In this document: one piece after another, positions 49,544-60,776 of the stretch
Layout of the letters: the number at the start of each line of letters is the position of its first letter
Numbering within the stretch: position 1 is the stretch's first letter
Assembly: GCA_022575985.1 (NCBI GenBank)
Contig: JAKSXM010000007.1
Location: 2,172,501-2,236,500, forward strand
Origin: Anagrus nilaparvatae
Taxonomy: Eukaryota > Arthropoda > Insecta > Hymenoptera > Mymaridae
Length of the DNA: 64,000 bases
Direction of reading: 5' to 3'
Notes under the pieces: generated by a model
Seen by the model: the letters and a program-made list of their open reading frames with translations, nothing else
Database searches by the model: none
Told to the model about the DNA's origin: nothing
Program-made: the position numbers and the translations under genes

Positions 49544-49803
49544 TTAAAAAGTAAAAAATCATGTATATAAAGTGATTTATGTTTTCAAAATTATCTTAGT
49601 TCATAAAACTATTAGCGATTCAGCAAACAAGAAAATAATAAGTTTTATAAGGCTCAATCTGTGGAATTTTATTTAAATTGCAGTTTTAAAATATTTGGAA
49701 ATACCGGTGTAAGAAATACAAGTTAACTTTTGTCTCCATACAAGATAATGTTTTCGACTCTTGAGTTGTTAATGCAGTTATCTATCTTATTATTTCATGC
49801 TTG

Positions 49804-50012
49804 CTAATAATAATTATTAACTTCAATTTCTATTGCCATAGTTTTATTAAAATTATTATTATATTTTTTTAAATATTTTGAATTATATTTTTCTATAATT
49901 AGGATGAAACCCAGTTTTTCTAACATTTTTCTAACTTGGAGAGTATTAAAAGAGCATTCCTTTTTATTTTTGCCAAAAATTAAAATATCATCTAAATAAA
50001 TCACAATTAGTA
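49804..50012 (-). pseudogene. DIRS-type reverse transcriptase relic, downstream part
   Basis: On the minus strand the frame contains the catalytic motif YLDDILIFGKNKKE followed by LQVRKMLEKLGFILI.EK, matching motif C and the following helix of DIRS-type reverse transcriptases (YLDD, then LGF.IN.EKS). It is truncated about 60 residues after YLDD. It was split from its upstream part (50690-50770) by the LINE insertion described next. Confidence 0.7.
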
Positions 50013-50686
50013 ATGGCCAGTGGATGCACTGATTCCGGATCTGGAGACCTGGATGGGACGCGAACATGGGGAGATAGATTTCTATCTCGACCAGTTCTTA
50101 ACAGGTCACGGGTACTATGGTGACATGTTGAGGAAGTGGCACAAGGATGCAACACGGCAGTGCTTGCACTGTCCGGGTGAGGTAGATACCGTAGAGCACA
50201 CATTCTTGTACACATTGATGTGTACGATACTTGGAGGGGCGCCCGCCCTTCCCAATTTGGAGGCTGGAGACGGTGGTCCCGGAAATACTACGGAGTTCTG
50301 AAAATTGGAACAAAGTAGCAGAGTACGTAAGGGCCACTTTGTTGAAAAAGAAGGAGGAGGGCTTTTTATTGTAGAGAGCTCTCCCGTCCCTAGGCAGGGG
50401 GGTAAGCAGCGACCAGTTGCGTACTAATCCGGCAATGCCTAGGCTGCACGTCCCAAACTGAAGTTATACCTGAAAAGGGAGTTTCGGTTTGGGGCAAACA
50501 AGCGCAGGGGGGTTTAGCAGTGTATTTATCCAGTAAGAATCTGGGACAAAGCCAGCGACCGCGTTCGTCGGCAGTCTTCTGGTTGTACTTGTACAACTAG
50601 CGGTCATGGAAATTCGCGGGTCTTGAAGCCCCGAAAACACTCCATGGCTCATGCAAAATTCACATATTTCCCTTAAAAAAAAAAAA
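50013..50686 (+). mobile_element. 5'-truncated R1-like LINE with target-site duplication
   Basis: The first 290 bases encode the C-terminal end of an R1/I-clade LINE second ORF: HGEIDFYLDQFLTGHGYYG and the zinc-knuckle part CLHCPGEVDTVEHTFL (C-x2-C-x8-H), after which the frame is disturbed. A 3' untranslated region with TTCGGTTTGGGGCAAACA and a terminal A run (about 50675-50686) follow. The flanks repeat AAATCACAATTAGTA at 49998-50012 and 50684-50698, a 15-bp target-site duplication. The element is 5'-truncated, as is usual for target-primed reverse transcription, and inactive. Confidence 0.85.
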
Positions 50687-50689
50687 TCA

Positions 50690-50770
50690 CAATTAGTATT
50701 CCCATTTCTCTGAGTTTAACTACTACTGGTTTCATCTATTTAGTAAAGATATAAGGAGCGATTGATAGCT
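50690..50770 (-). pseudogene. DIRS-type reverse transcriptase relic, upstream part
   Basis: On the minus strand it reads FTK, a stop codon, MKPVVVKLREMGILIVI and then joins YLDD across the duplicated target site once the LINE is ignored. FTK..KPV...LR..GI...YLDD is the typical run into motif C of DIRS elements. The TAG stop sits where the family usually has Leu. Confidence 0.7.
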
Positions 50771-51231
50771 AATTTTTGGCAAGCTTACTCGAAAGCTTAC
50801 TTAACTTAAAAAAGCTTACTGGTAAGCTTAATCTTTTTACGTAGGAAAGCACATTTTCTTCTATAGATAAAATATGCTGCAAATCTTATTGACATAAAGG
50901 TTTTTTAAAAAGAGAACAATAATTTTTTCTACATGAAGCATTCTGCAGACTCTAATATAATCTTGGTAAAACATACTTAACACACTTTGTATGATAACAT
51001 CCAGTACTAAATGCGAAATTCAATTTAAACTAAATGATTCTTAAATTTAAATAAATTTACATTTCTTATTAGTTACTGCTTAGTTCTCTTTACTGACACT
51101 AAACCACCACTATTTAATCATTATATGCTTCTTCATGTAATTTGTTTTAACAATGAATACTGATATTAGTATAAATTAATAAGCGAGATAAGAGTTTTAA
51201 AAACTTGAACTTATTAAAAAAAGTACAAAAA

Positions 51232-54200
51232 ATGTCCAACAATAATAATTTTATAAAAAATGTAAGTATTATTTTAAAAATATGGTCACAAATATTAAAT
51301 TGATTTTATATTTAAAAATTTTAATTTTACTCAAAGGATAAACGATTTACAATAGAAAATAATATCCTCAAAGGACTTGATTTACCTTATCGAAAAACCA
51401 GAAAGATTGGGAAAATTATTCTTGATGCTTTGAATAATAATTTAAATCATGTTGGTCAGGTAAGATAGTGGCGGATCCAAAGAGGGGTCTTTGGGGGCAA
51501 ATGACCCCCTCAAATGGTTAAAAAAAATTATTTAACTCGTTATAGTTTCATATAATTTACATGCCTATATTGTTAATGTGTCTATAATTTTTTTTATATT
51601 TTGAATATTCATATTTTACTCATTTCATAATAGTTTTACCCGTTACTTAATTTGAAACTGAGGTATTAAAAATTATTTTGAAAAAATTTAATAAAAATAT
51701 ATTTTTAAATAATATCAAATTATGCCTAACGTGGACAAAAAGAGATTTTGAAATTTTGTGTGTATCTGTAATTTTTGATTTTAATTTTTTTTATTTAAAT
51801 AAAATCAATATTTTCATTAATAAAAATTAAGATAAGAAAAAAATTTGTTTAATTATATTTAATTTATTTTCGTATATTTATCTTAAGAAATTTTGGTATC
51901 ATGCATTGAGGATATAAAATTAATTTTTTTACTTATTAACAACAAAATTAATTTCCTTAACAAAATTTTCGAATATTTTATATCTTTTTGTTATATGTTA
52001 ATTAATCAGTAATTATTCTAAAAATTTTTATACCAAAATTCTTATCAGATAACATTTTCTAAAATATTTTTTACCAAATATTACATTTTAATAAACAAAA
52101 CATGGCCAATATAGGACATCAATTGGATGAAATATAAGTAAATATTTGGGCCTACAAAAGTTCCAGATCACCAAAACTATGCATGAAATCATTTTTTCTT
52201 ACCCCCGGCACATACTATTAATATAAAAATAGTATATTTACGGCTTGAGTCCAAAAAAGTAAAGAACGGCTTCGCCTCGGAGTGTAATTTACGTACAACT
52301 TGGGGCATTCTTTATTTATGGACAAGGACTGTATAAAATTTTTTTGTTTCTGTGGCGAGAATCGTTGGCAGACGCGTAGCGTTCCAAATCATCCCTCTGC
52401 CCCCTCCTATTGGGGCGCATCTATCCCATATTAACGCATCCAATTTCGGGTCCAAATTTTTTTCTGCCTCGGGGGACCTTGTGGAAGCATAAAATACGAA
52501 AGACTTTTTTGGGCATCGTAGGAAAACTTTTTTTTCGTTCCAGCCATCTGTGTTTAGGGCTGGTGTTGCCCAACCCCAACCCTTTCGGATGAATTTCGAT
52601 ATTTCTCAAATTTTTAATGTGGAACCTTTGTTTTTCGTACGAATATATGTAAATTTTAGGTTTTTATTGCGAAATTTTTCCTTGTATGCAGTCTACTGAC
52701 CTTGGATACTAAATTAAGTATTTGTTTACTGTAAAATTTCTTCCTCAAAATAAATGCTTTAATAAAATTTTTGACTGCATAAAGAAAAATATTAGAAAAC
52801 ATAAAAAAAATTGAACATACCTTGTCCACTTCAATTTTTAAATGCTCAAGCTAAAATTAATATTCAGATTGAAGCTGATACAGGAAAGCAAATAACATTT
52901 GAAGAAATGAAGATTAACAGCATAAAATGTGCTCTTTGGTTAAGAGATCAGAAAGTTGAACAAACTGACATTATTTGTGTTTGTTGTGATAATAGTATTG
53001 ATGCTTATATCCCTATCTTGGCTACAATTTATGAAGGAGCAATTCATAGTACTTGGGCTTATGATTTGGATTCAGGTAATTTTTATTTAAAACAAAAATA
53101 ACTATTTACAACTTATATTTTACAGTTTCAGGAACATACTTTATGTCAGTAATAAAACCAAGGTTTATTTTTTGCTCTGAATCTAAGTTCGATATATTAA
53201 TAAGTGTAGCTAAATCATTAAATGTTGACGTAACTTTTATCGTTTTTGAAAAAACTTTTGGTAAAATGACACTTGATAATATTATTAATTCTAAATCAAT
53301 CGAGGAAGTGAATTCATACACACCCAGTGAAATTGAAAATTTAAATCAACCAAGTCATATATTTTTTACTTCTGGCTCTACTGGTTCCACAAAAGGTGTT
53401 GTACATTCATACGATTCTTTTTTGGCAAAAATTTCTACAATCAATTTTTTACCAAAAACAAATTGCAAAGCTTTATGGTACATTTGGCCATATTGGATTT
53501 TACATTCATTTTGGTTCTTCAGTGCAATAATGCATAAATCAACTGTTATTCTGGCCAATAATTTTGACCCTCGTAGATTTTGTGAAAAAATTGAAAAATA
53601 TAATGTAAATATATGAATAAAATGTTTGCTCTGTCTTGATTAATGGAGTGTAATTTAATTATTTTTAGGTTGAATGGAGTTACCTTGGTGTAGGACGTTC
53701 AAAACTTTTAGAAAAATCTGGTATCTTAGAAACACAGGCGTATAAATTAAGTTCACTTAAATATATTGCGTCAGCAGGAGCACCAATAAGTCCAGATGTA
53801 ATAAAATATTTCAAACAATATTTACCTCACACATCTGTAGTAAACTTTTATGGTAAAATCAAACATAACATTTTTTTTAGTTGTCTGGATTTTTGATTAC
53901 CGCATAAAATTAGTTGCAAAAAAAAAATTAAGACTATCAAATTTACGGCTCATTTAATAGAAGTAATCATTTCTGCCTCATACAGGAATCTGTAATTATG
54001 TAATCTGTAGGAATCTGCAATTAAAGACCTGCAATTTATACTTGTTGAAATCTGTAAATTTTCAGATTCCTACAAAATTACAGTTTGATGCTTAGTGAGG
54101 CATGTCAAGCTGCTTTTTTACTAGTTCAAAACTACAAAAAGCAACTTCCTTAGATTAACAAAAAAAATAGAATTTTTTCGAAAATTTAGTAAATTTTCAA

Positions 54201-55827
54201 AAAAATTTGTAAATATTCGAAAGAAATCGATAATTTACTAAATTTAGTATATTACCGAAAAATTTGAATGTTCTCGATTTTTTTTTTGTGAATTTACGAA
54301 AAAAGTTGTAAATTCGCAACTATTTTTCGTACATTTACAATTATTTTTTGTAAATTTTCTTTCTAATTAATTTTTCTTGCGAATTCACAAAAAAAAATCG
54401 TGGATGTTCAAATTTTTCGTTAAATTAAATAATTTACTAAATTTAGTTGTTAATCTAAGGAAGTTACTTTTTGCAGTGTAGATTTACAGTTATCTGCTAT
54501 AAATTTCTACAAAATTACAGGTTCCTAATCAGGATGAGGTATGTACGGTTAGTCAGCCAATTTAATAAATTATATGACTGTATAAACTGCTTCCCACCCA
54601 GCTTGCTGGTTAATCATACACACCTTACTCTGAATATAGGAACCTGTAATTTTGTAGGAATCCGTAGCAGGAACCTGTTAATTATAGGTCTCTAATTACA
54701 GATTCGTACATAATTATGGATTTCTATATGAGGCAGAAATGGTATAGGTCTTGTACTTTTAATCATTCTCAAGTTTTACCTACAAGTACAACATTGAATA
54801 TAAGAAAATAACATTGTTTGTGGGACCAAAAATTCGCTTCATAAGAGTTCATGTATTTGAATTCAATACTCAGGGTTGATTAATTAATGTGCTGTGCATT
54901 TATGATTTTGGTAATCTTATTTTCTGGGTAAATGTCACCTAATTCACCGGATAATCTAAAATCTAAACAAATTTTTAAAATAACTGTTAAAATAAGCTAA
55001 TACATATGTATTTTATTCATAATAATTTCATTTTAAATATTAATACTATATTTTATTTTCAAGGTTCTACCGAAGTAGGAACGACAGCAATTGAACAAAA
55101 TGAAAACGCAAAGATTATAGGATCTTTAGGATTTGTTTTCCCAAACGTTCAGTTGCGTGTTGTGGATTCATTAACAGGGAAGAATTTAGGACCAAATGAA
55201 ATAGGCGAATTTTATATCAAAACTAAATCAATGATGCTTGGCTATTATAAAAATAAGATAGAAACGGATCAGGTTTTAGACGAAGATGGTATATTAGCTG
55301 TGAAATAAAATACGAATAAAAATGATGCTATTTTATGATTTAATTGTTCAAAGGTTGGTGGCATAGTGGTGATTTAGGTTCGTATGATGAAAATGGTGAA
55401 ATTGTAATGCATAGTAGGGTAAAAGAAATCATAAAATATCACGGCCATAATATTTCCCCTATTGAAATCGAAAACCATCTGTTGAAACATCCAAGTATTT
55501 TGCGAGTTGCTGTTGTACCAATACCAGACATTTTTGATGTCGAAAGACCTTTGGCTTTTGTTGAAAAAGTTCCAGGATCTAGAGTAATTTATTTTTAATA
55601 GCCTAGTGTCTTACCCATTTAATGATCTAATAAAAATCTTAATCTAAAGTACGTAATTTTATGTTTAGCTAACTGAAGAAGAAATCATCGAAATGAGTAA
55701 AGAGCTTGGTAATAATAAAAAACTTGGCGGCGGTGTCAAATTTTTAGATAAAATGCCTTTAACGTCGACTGGGAAAATAAAAAAACAAGTTCTTATTGAA
55801 ATGGCAAAACAATATGGTTCATCATAA
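51232..55827 (+). CDS. AMP-binding acyl-CoA synthetase, luciferase/4CL-like or acetyl-CoA synthetase-like
   Basis: Eight exons, 51232-51261, 51337-51459, 52868-53075, 53126-53604, 53669-53852, 55064-55288, 55354-55583 and 55669-55827, give 545 residues, all in phase. ANL-superfamily motifs occur in order: TSGSTGSTKG (202-211, ATP P-loop), YGSTE (341-345), GWWHSGDLG (417-425), VKEIIKYHGHNISPIEIE (hinge and A8) and STGKIKKQ with the adenylation Lys at 529. The enzyme activates a carboxylic acid to the acyl-AMP and then to the CoA thioester. Which acid cannot be read from the sequence; WPYWILHSFW in the substrate region is unusually aromatic. The C-terminus is GSS, not a canonical peroxisomal SKL-type signal. 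The first two exons are short and separated from exon 3 by 1.4 kb; the join HVGQ|IEADTGK is typical of the family. Luciferase activity is not implied. Confidence 0.93.
51460..52867. other. Intron 2 of the AMP-binding enzyme gene
   Basis: It contains a family A fragment (52245-52385). A stretch of unusual composition at 52385-52600 (GC-richer, open in two frames) has no homologue I recognise and may be part of a longer repeat. Confidence 0.35.
52245..52385. repeat. Palindromic element, family A, copy 6 (intronic)
   Basis: CGGCTTCGCCTCGGAGTGTA, ACTTGGGGCATTCTTTATTT, GGACAAGGACTGTATAAAAT and TCTGTGGCGAG match copies 1 and 3. The left half of the palindrome is missing or degraded. Confidence 0.55.
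53950..54745. mobile_element. Inverted-repeat element in intron 5, hosting a second element
   Basis: The ends ATTTCTGCCTCATACAGGAA and TATATGAGGCAGAAATGG are inverted. Both arms (about 53965-54115 and 54480-54740) are built of short words such as TAGGAATCTGTAATT and TTCCTACAAAATTACAG in opposite orientation. A separate TIR element (54131-54480) occupies the loop. Confidence 0.65.
54131..54480. mobile_element. CTGCAAAAAGTAACTTCCTT TIR element, compact copy
   Basis: The left end ACAAAAAGCAACTTCCTTAG and right end CTAAGGAAGTTACTTTTTGC are inverted over about 30 bp and continue into TTAACAA. The interior consists of A/T-rich TCGTAAATTTAC-type words without coding capacity. It is the reference for the split copy at 39586-41889. 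It is probably a MITE nested in the loop of another element. Confidence 0.7.
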
Positions 55828-55989
55828 AAATTTTAATTCATTATCATCAGATGATTTCAAGGTAAAATTTTGCAAAACCTTTGATAATACTTCGATAATA
55901 ATAGCATAAGCATAGGAATTGATTTTTGTCTAAATCCAGCGGAGAACTTATTTTTTTTTATTTATATTTTTAGGTCCTATTACATCGAT

Positions 55990-56779
55990 TAGAATTAACC
56001 AGATTCAAGAAAAAGAGAATCTATTATACTTTCATAGGAAAAAATTAGGTTCTACATCCAAAGAGAAAAAAAATATTGCAGTTTTATTAATTTTTTATGC
56101 GAAAAATTTTAAGAAAAAAATTTTCGAAAAATTAAGCATCCGATTCGAGATATCGAGTAAAAACCATATTTTCAAGTATAAGTACTTTCATGGAACTAAA
56201 TAAAGTATTAAATAAAAAAAAAAAAAAAATTGCAGTTTTTTTTATTTATTTTTTTTTTTAATTTTGAGAAAAAATTTTTGAAAAAATTAAGTAACAGATC
56301 CAAAAAATTACTATAAGCGTGTTTCCTAAAACTAGTGCTCCTATAGAAATAAATTAGGTACTACGTCTAAAAAGAAACAAAATTTGGGGTTTTTTGTATT
56401 TTTTTGTGACAAAAATTTTGGGAAAAAAATTTTCAAAAAATTAATTATCAGATCCGAGATTTCGAGTAAAAACCATTGTTTTAAATATAAGTACTTTTAT
56501 GGAAATAAATGTATTATTATACATCCAAATTAAAAAAAAAAAGTAGTTTGAGATTTTTTGATAAAAAAATTTTTGAAAAAAAAATAATGTCTTCATTTCA
56601 TAATGGTTGTGAAATTTCACCGGTTACATACATACACACACACACACACACACGCACATACATACAGACTTTTTTTAAAATCCGGTTTTTTAGCTTCCTG
56701 GGGTCCCAAAACGTGCTTATATGCCAAAAAATCGAAAATCAAATTTTTACCTATCCCAATGGTTCCTCTATGAGGAACC
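55990..56779 (-). mobile_element. Family B element, minus-strand copy
   Basis: The 5' hairpin GGTTCCTCTATGAGGAACC is at 56761-56779. Leftward follow the CAAAACGTGCTTATATGCCA block, a CA tract (56633-56652), GTGAAATTTCACCGGTTACA, and internal repeats down to about 55990. The 3' hairpin is absent, so this copy is 3'-truncated; it lies about 150 bp past the stop codon of the AMP-binding enzyme gene. Confidence 0.75.
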
Positions 56780-56999
56780 AAAATCTCTGAACAGCTTTCC
56801 AAAGAAATCCCAAAATCAAGTGAGGATTTTTTTGAGGTTCTTGAAATTCTTGTCAAAATCTCCTCCAGATCCCAAAAATTTTGTTGTTTTTAATTTTTTT
56901 ATCAGAATAATTTACACATTTATAATTTAAATCTTAACTCAGTATTCTGAGAAAGTGAAAATTAGCCTTGGTTGAAAGACATTTTTTCACTCATACGGG

Positions 57000-57468
57000 A
57001 ATAAGTAATTGTTGGGATCTTGATCTGAATATTTTTTAACACTAAATATGTACCATTATCTGAAAATATGGTTATTATTCGATGTCTCCAATCTGACACT
57101 TAATTTTTTGAACTTTTTTTTCTCAAAATATTTTACTTTAAAAAATTAAAAAAATAGCAATATTTTTTTCCTTTTTGAAAGTAGTACCTCATTTTTTTCT
57201 GTGGGAGTACTAGTCTTAGAAATATTTTTTATAGTCAATTTTTTTGATCTAAAACTTAATTTATTAAATTATTTTTTTCAAAATATTTTACATAAAAAAA
57301 TAAAAATAATAACAATATTTTTTTTCTTTTGGGACGTAGTACTTAATTTTTTTCTATGAAAGTACTACTATCTGGAATTATCGTTTTTACTAGGTAAAAT
57401 AGACCATTAAGAATAGTTTGTTATTGTTAATGAGGTTAATGAACCATAGTGCCAATTACTTGGCAGCG
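57000..57468 (+). mobile_element. Family B element, 3' part only
   Basis: Internal repeats with GACGTAGTACTTAATTTTTT and CTATGAAAGTACTACTATC end in TTAATGAACCATAGTGCCAA and TTACTTGGCAGCG. The 5' hairpin and GT tract are missing. Confidence 0.65.
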
Positions 57469-57479
57469 TTTTTCAAAAT

Positions 57480-57541
57480 GAAATCTAACGTAATTCATTG
57501 GATAATAATTATTCAAGATAGTACTTTCATATAATTAAATG

Positions 57542-57577
<36 letters not shown>

Positions 57578-59072
57578 TGCAGTTTTTTTTTTTTTTTTTT
57601 TTTTTTAATTTTGAGAAAAAAAATTTGAAAAAATTCGGTATCAGATCCAAAAAATTAATATAAACGAAATTTCTAAAACTAGTACTCTCATAGAAATAAA
57701 TTAGGTACTACGTTCAAAAAGAATAAAAAAATTGGTGTTTTTGGTATTTTTTGTGACGAAGATTTTGGAAAAAAAATTTTCAAAAAATTAATTATCAGAT
57801 TCGAGATATCGAGTAAAAATCATACTTTCAAATATAAGTACTTTCATGGAAATAAATCAGGTATTACGTCCAAATTAAAAAATAAAAAAAGTAATTTGAG
57901 TTTTTTTTATGAAAAAATTTTTGAAAAAAAAATTAGGTCCTAATTCCATAATGCTTGTGAAATATCCCCGGTTACAATATTTTCAGATATTAGTACTTCA
58001 TGGAATTAAAAAATGAGGTATTACACACACAAAAAAAAAATATTGCAGTTTTTTTAATTTTTTTGTTTTTTTAATTTTGAGAAAAAAAATTTGAAAAAAT
58101 TCGGTTCAGATCCAAAAAATTAATATAAACGAAATTTCTAAAACTAGTACTCTCATAGAAATAAATTAGGTACTACGTTCAAAAAGAATAAAAAAATTGG
58201 TGTTTTTGGTATTTTTTGTGACGAAGATTTTGGAAAAAAAATTTTCAAAAAATTAATTATCAGATTCGAGATATCGAGTAAAAATCATACTTTCAAATAT
58301 AAGTACTTTCATGGAAATAAATCAGGTATTACGTCCAAATTAAAAAATAAAAAAAGTAATTTGAGTTTTTTTTATGAAAAAATTTTTGAAAAAAAAATTA
58401 GGTCCTAATTCCTTAATGCTTGTGAAATATCCCCGGTTACAATATTTTCAGATATTAGTACTTCATGGAATTAAAAAATGAGGTATTACACACACAAAAA
58501 AAAAATATTGCAGTTTTTTTAATTTTTTTGTTTTTTTAATTTTGAGAAAAAAATTTTAAAAAAATTCGGTATTAGATCCAAAAAATTACTATAAACGAAT
58601 TTTCTAAAACTAGTACCGTCATAGAAATAAATTAGGTACTACGTCCAAAAAGAAAAAAAAATTTGGTGTTTTTTGTATTTTTTTGTGACAAAAATTTTCA
58701 AAAAATTAATTATTAGATTCGAGATATTGAGTAAAAATCATACTTTCAAATATAAGTACTTTTATGGAAATAAATGAGGTATTACATCCAAATTAAAAAA
58801 AAAAAAAAAGTTGCGTGAGATTTTTTAAAGAAAAAATTTTTGAAAAAAAAATTAGGACTTAATTCCATAATGGTAGTGAAATATGACCGGTTACATGCAT
58901 ACACATATACACACACACACGCACACACATACACACACACACATACACACATACATACAGACTTTTTTTAAAAACTGGTTTTTTAGCTTCCTGAGGTCTC
59001 AAAACGTGCTTATATGTCAAAAAATCAAAAATTAAAATTATACCTATCACAATGGTTCCTGATTGAGGAACC
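57480..59072 (-). mobile_element. Family B element with a 466-bp tandem expansion
   Basis: Read on the minus strand, the 5' hairpin is at 59054-59072 (GGTTCCTGATTGAGGAACC), then the GCTTCCTGAGGTCTCAAAAC block and a CA tract (58903-58960). Leftward, a unit of about 466 bp beginning at TATTGCAG occurs at 57575 and 58041, with a third start at 58506, and copies 1 and 2 are nearly identical. A run of about 33 A followed closely by about 26 T lies at 57542-57606. The 159-residue minus-strand frame over its end is repeat sequence, with Val-Cys pairs from the CA tract. Confidence 0.75.
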
Positions 59073-60015
59073 AAAAAAAAAAAACGAAAACTCAGTTTTT
59101 TTGTTTTGGAATTGAATAAACTTTTAAATTTTGAAAAAATAAATATTCTGCTCCATTCATGTGGATAATGTATGATTAAAAAAATAAAATTTTTCAGTTT
59201 CGTGTGTTTAAGATGATTCTGGCAGCCGCTAGTTGCACGCAAGCAAAAATAGGTATTTCGCGGAAATAGACACACTCTGGGGGGAATAGCAGAGGCGGAA
59301 ATAGACACACATTGGGGAATAGCAACCATCAGCACCATCTATTATTTAAAAAAAAACTTGTATTCTTTGATAAATTTTCCTTCATTTGCAACAATTTGTC
59401 TATTAATCTTAAATCTGTAATTATCAACAAAACAAGTAGTAAAAAGAAGGATCAATAAATAAATTAAAATAAATATGTTTTGATTTAATTAATTAAAAAT
59501 ATCATGAATATATTTACTTTATTGTTTATGATATAATGTTGTATCCTTAAAAATTAAAACTCAGCATAAAAAAGAAAATTTAACATCTTTCGTATTAAGT
59601 AAAAAGTGAGTATAAAAATTTAATTTTAGAAAATAATAAAAATTACGAGAGAAAATTAAATGCTTATAGTGGCTGAAAATGAAAATATAATATCGATAGA
59701 AATGCTCAAAAATGATTGTATGTCTACAATTTTTCGGCATTTATCCATAATTGATAGAGTTAAGATAGAGAGGATCAATAATTGTTGGTTCAAATCTCAA
59801 AATCATCATGGAATAACGTTAAGAAATTAAATTTGGATCCACAATCAAATAATTTAAACCTCAAAGGTCTTTTTTTGATAAACAAAAAATAATAAAATTA
59901 GATGAAATTATTAGTGTACTTAAGAGATGTGGATAATTTTTAGAAGATATTAATGTAGCTAAAAAAGATAAGTAGATAAATAAAAATCAGAAAAAAAATT
60001 TTGATCGATCACAAT

Positions 60016-60034
60016 GGTTCCTCTATGAGGAACC
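60016..60034. repeat. Solitary family B 5' hairpin
   Basis: GGTTCCTCTATGAGGAACC stands alone, preceded by GATCGATCACAAT, which is the reverse of the family's ATTGTGAT start. No internal repeat follows on either side, so it is an end-only remnant in minus orientation. Confidence 0.55.
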
Positions 60035-60204
60035 AATAGTTTCAGTTAACCAATCCTAATCCAAATACCTGTAATAATAAAAAAATTGGATTTAGGAGCT
60101 TAAGCTAATATAACATTAAATAATAATTACCTCTATTTTATCCATACTTCCTCAATTGAATAAATTCTTATTTCGTATTTGACTGAAAAATAGTACATTA
60201 CGAT

Positions 60205-60345
60205 CCATGGCCAACAAAGTAAGGTATTGCCTAAATCGCACATAAATTACGTAAACTCGGATTGAGAGACATTTGTTTTATAGCCAAGGGTAGTAAATTA
60301 TTTTTCTTTGTCAGTAGCGAATAAACGCGTTTTTTCCCTCCCTGG
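60205..60345. repeat. Palindromic element, family A, copy 7
   Basis: CCATGGCCAACAAAGTAAGG, TTGCCTAAATCGCACATAAA, AACTCGGATTGAGAGACATT, ATAGCCAAGGG and TTTGTCAGTAGCGAATAAAC follow the order of copy 3. The stem is degraded. Confidence 0.5.
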
Positions 60346-60444
60346 ATGTAAAAATTAGCACGGAATTTTCTGTGCACACATATGTATCACTCGAGCAAAA
60401 CTTCTCCAAGCTCTCGTGCTAATGATCATGCTAGTGCCGAAATA

Positions 60445-60545
60445 GCTATTTTTTAAACAAGGGACAAAATATTGGTTTTGATTGTTCTGACAGCATGCAA
60501 AAGTCGAACCCCATATTTTTTACCGTGATTTAAAACATATATAGT
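60445..60545. repeat. Dispersed repeat, GCATGCAAAAGTCGAACC family, copy 3
   Basis: AAACAAGGGACAAAATATTG, GACAGCATGCAAAAGTCGAA and CCCCATATTTTTTACC match copies 1 and 2. It is followed directly by a GT tract and a truncated family B piece (GTAACCGGTGATATTTCACT) at 60545-60610. Confidence 0.6.
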
Positions 60546-60627
60546 TATGTGTGTCTGTATGTGTGTGTGTGTATATGTATATGTAACCGGTGATATTTCA
60601 CTACCATTACGGACCTAATTTTTTTTT

Positions 60628-60744
60628 GGTTCCTCATAGAGGAACCTTTGTGATAGATGAAATTTTGATTTTTGATTTTTTGGCATATAAACGTTTCGGG
60701 ACCCCAGGAAGCTAAAAAACCGGTTTTTAAAAAAAGTCTGTATG

Positions 60745-60776
<32 letters not shown>

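Noticed and set aside
50390..50652. Two overlapping minus-strand open frames
   Set aside because: They are antisense to the LINE 3' untranslated region.
58859..59338. 159-codon open frame on the minus strand
   Set aside because: It runs through the CA microsatellite and 5' end of a family B element; the Val-Cys repeats come from the microsatellite.
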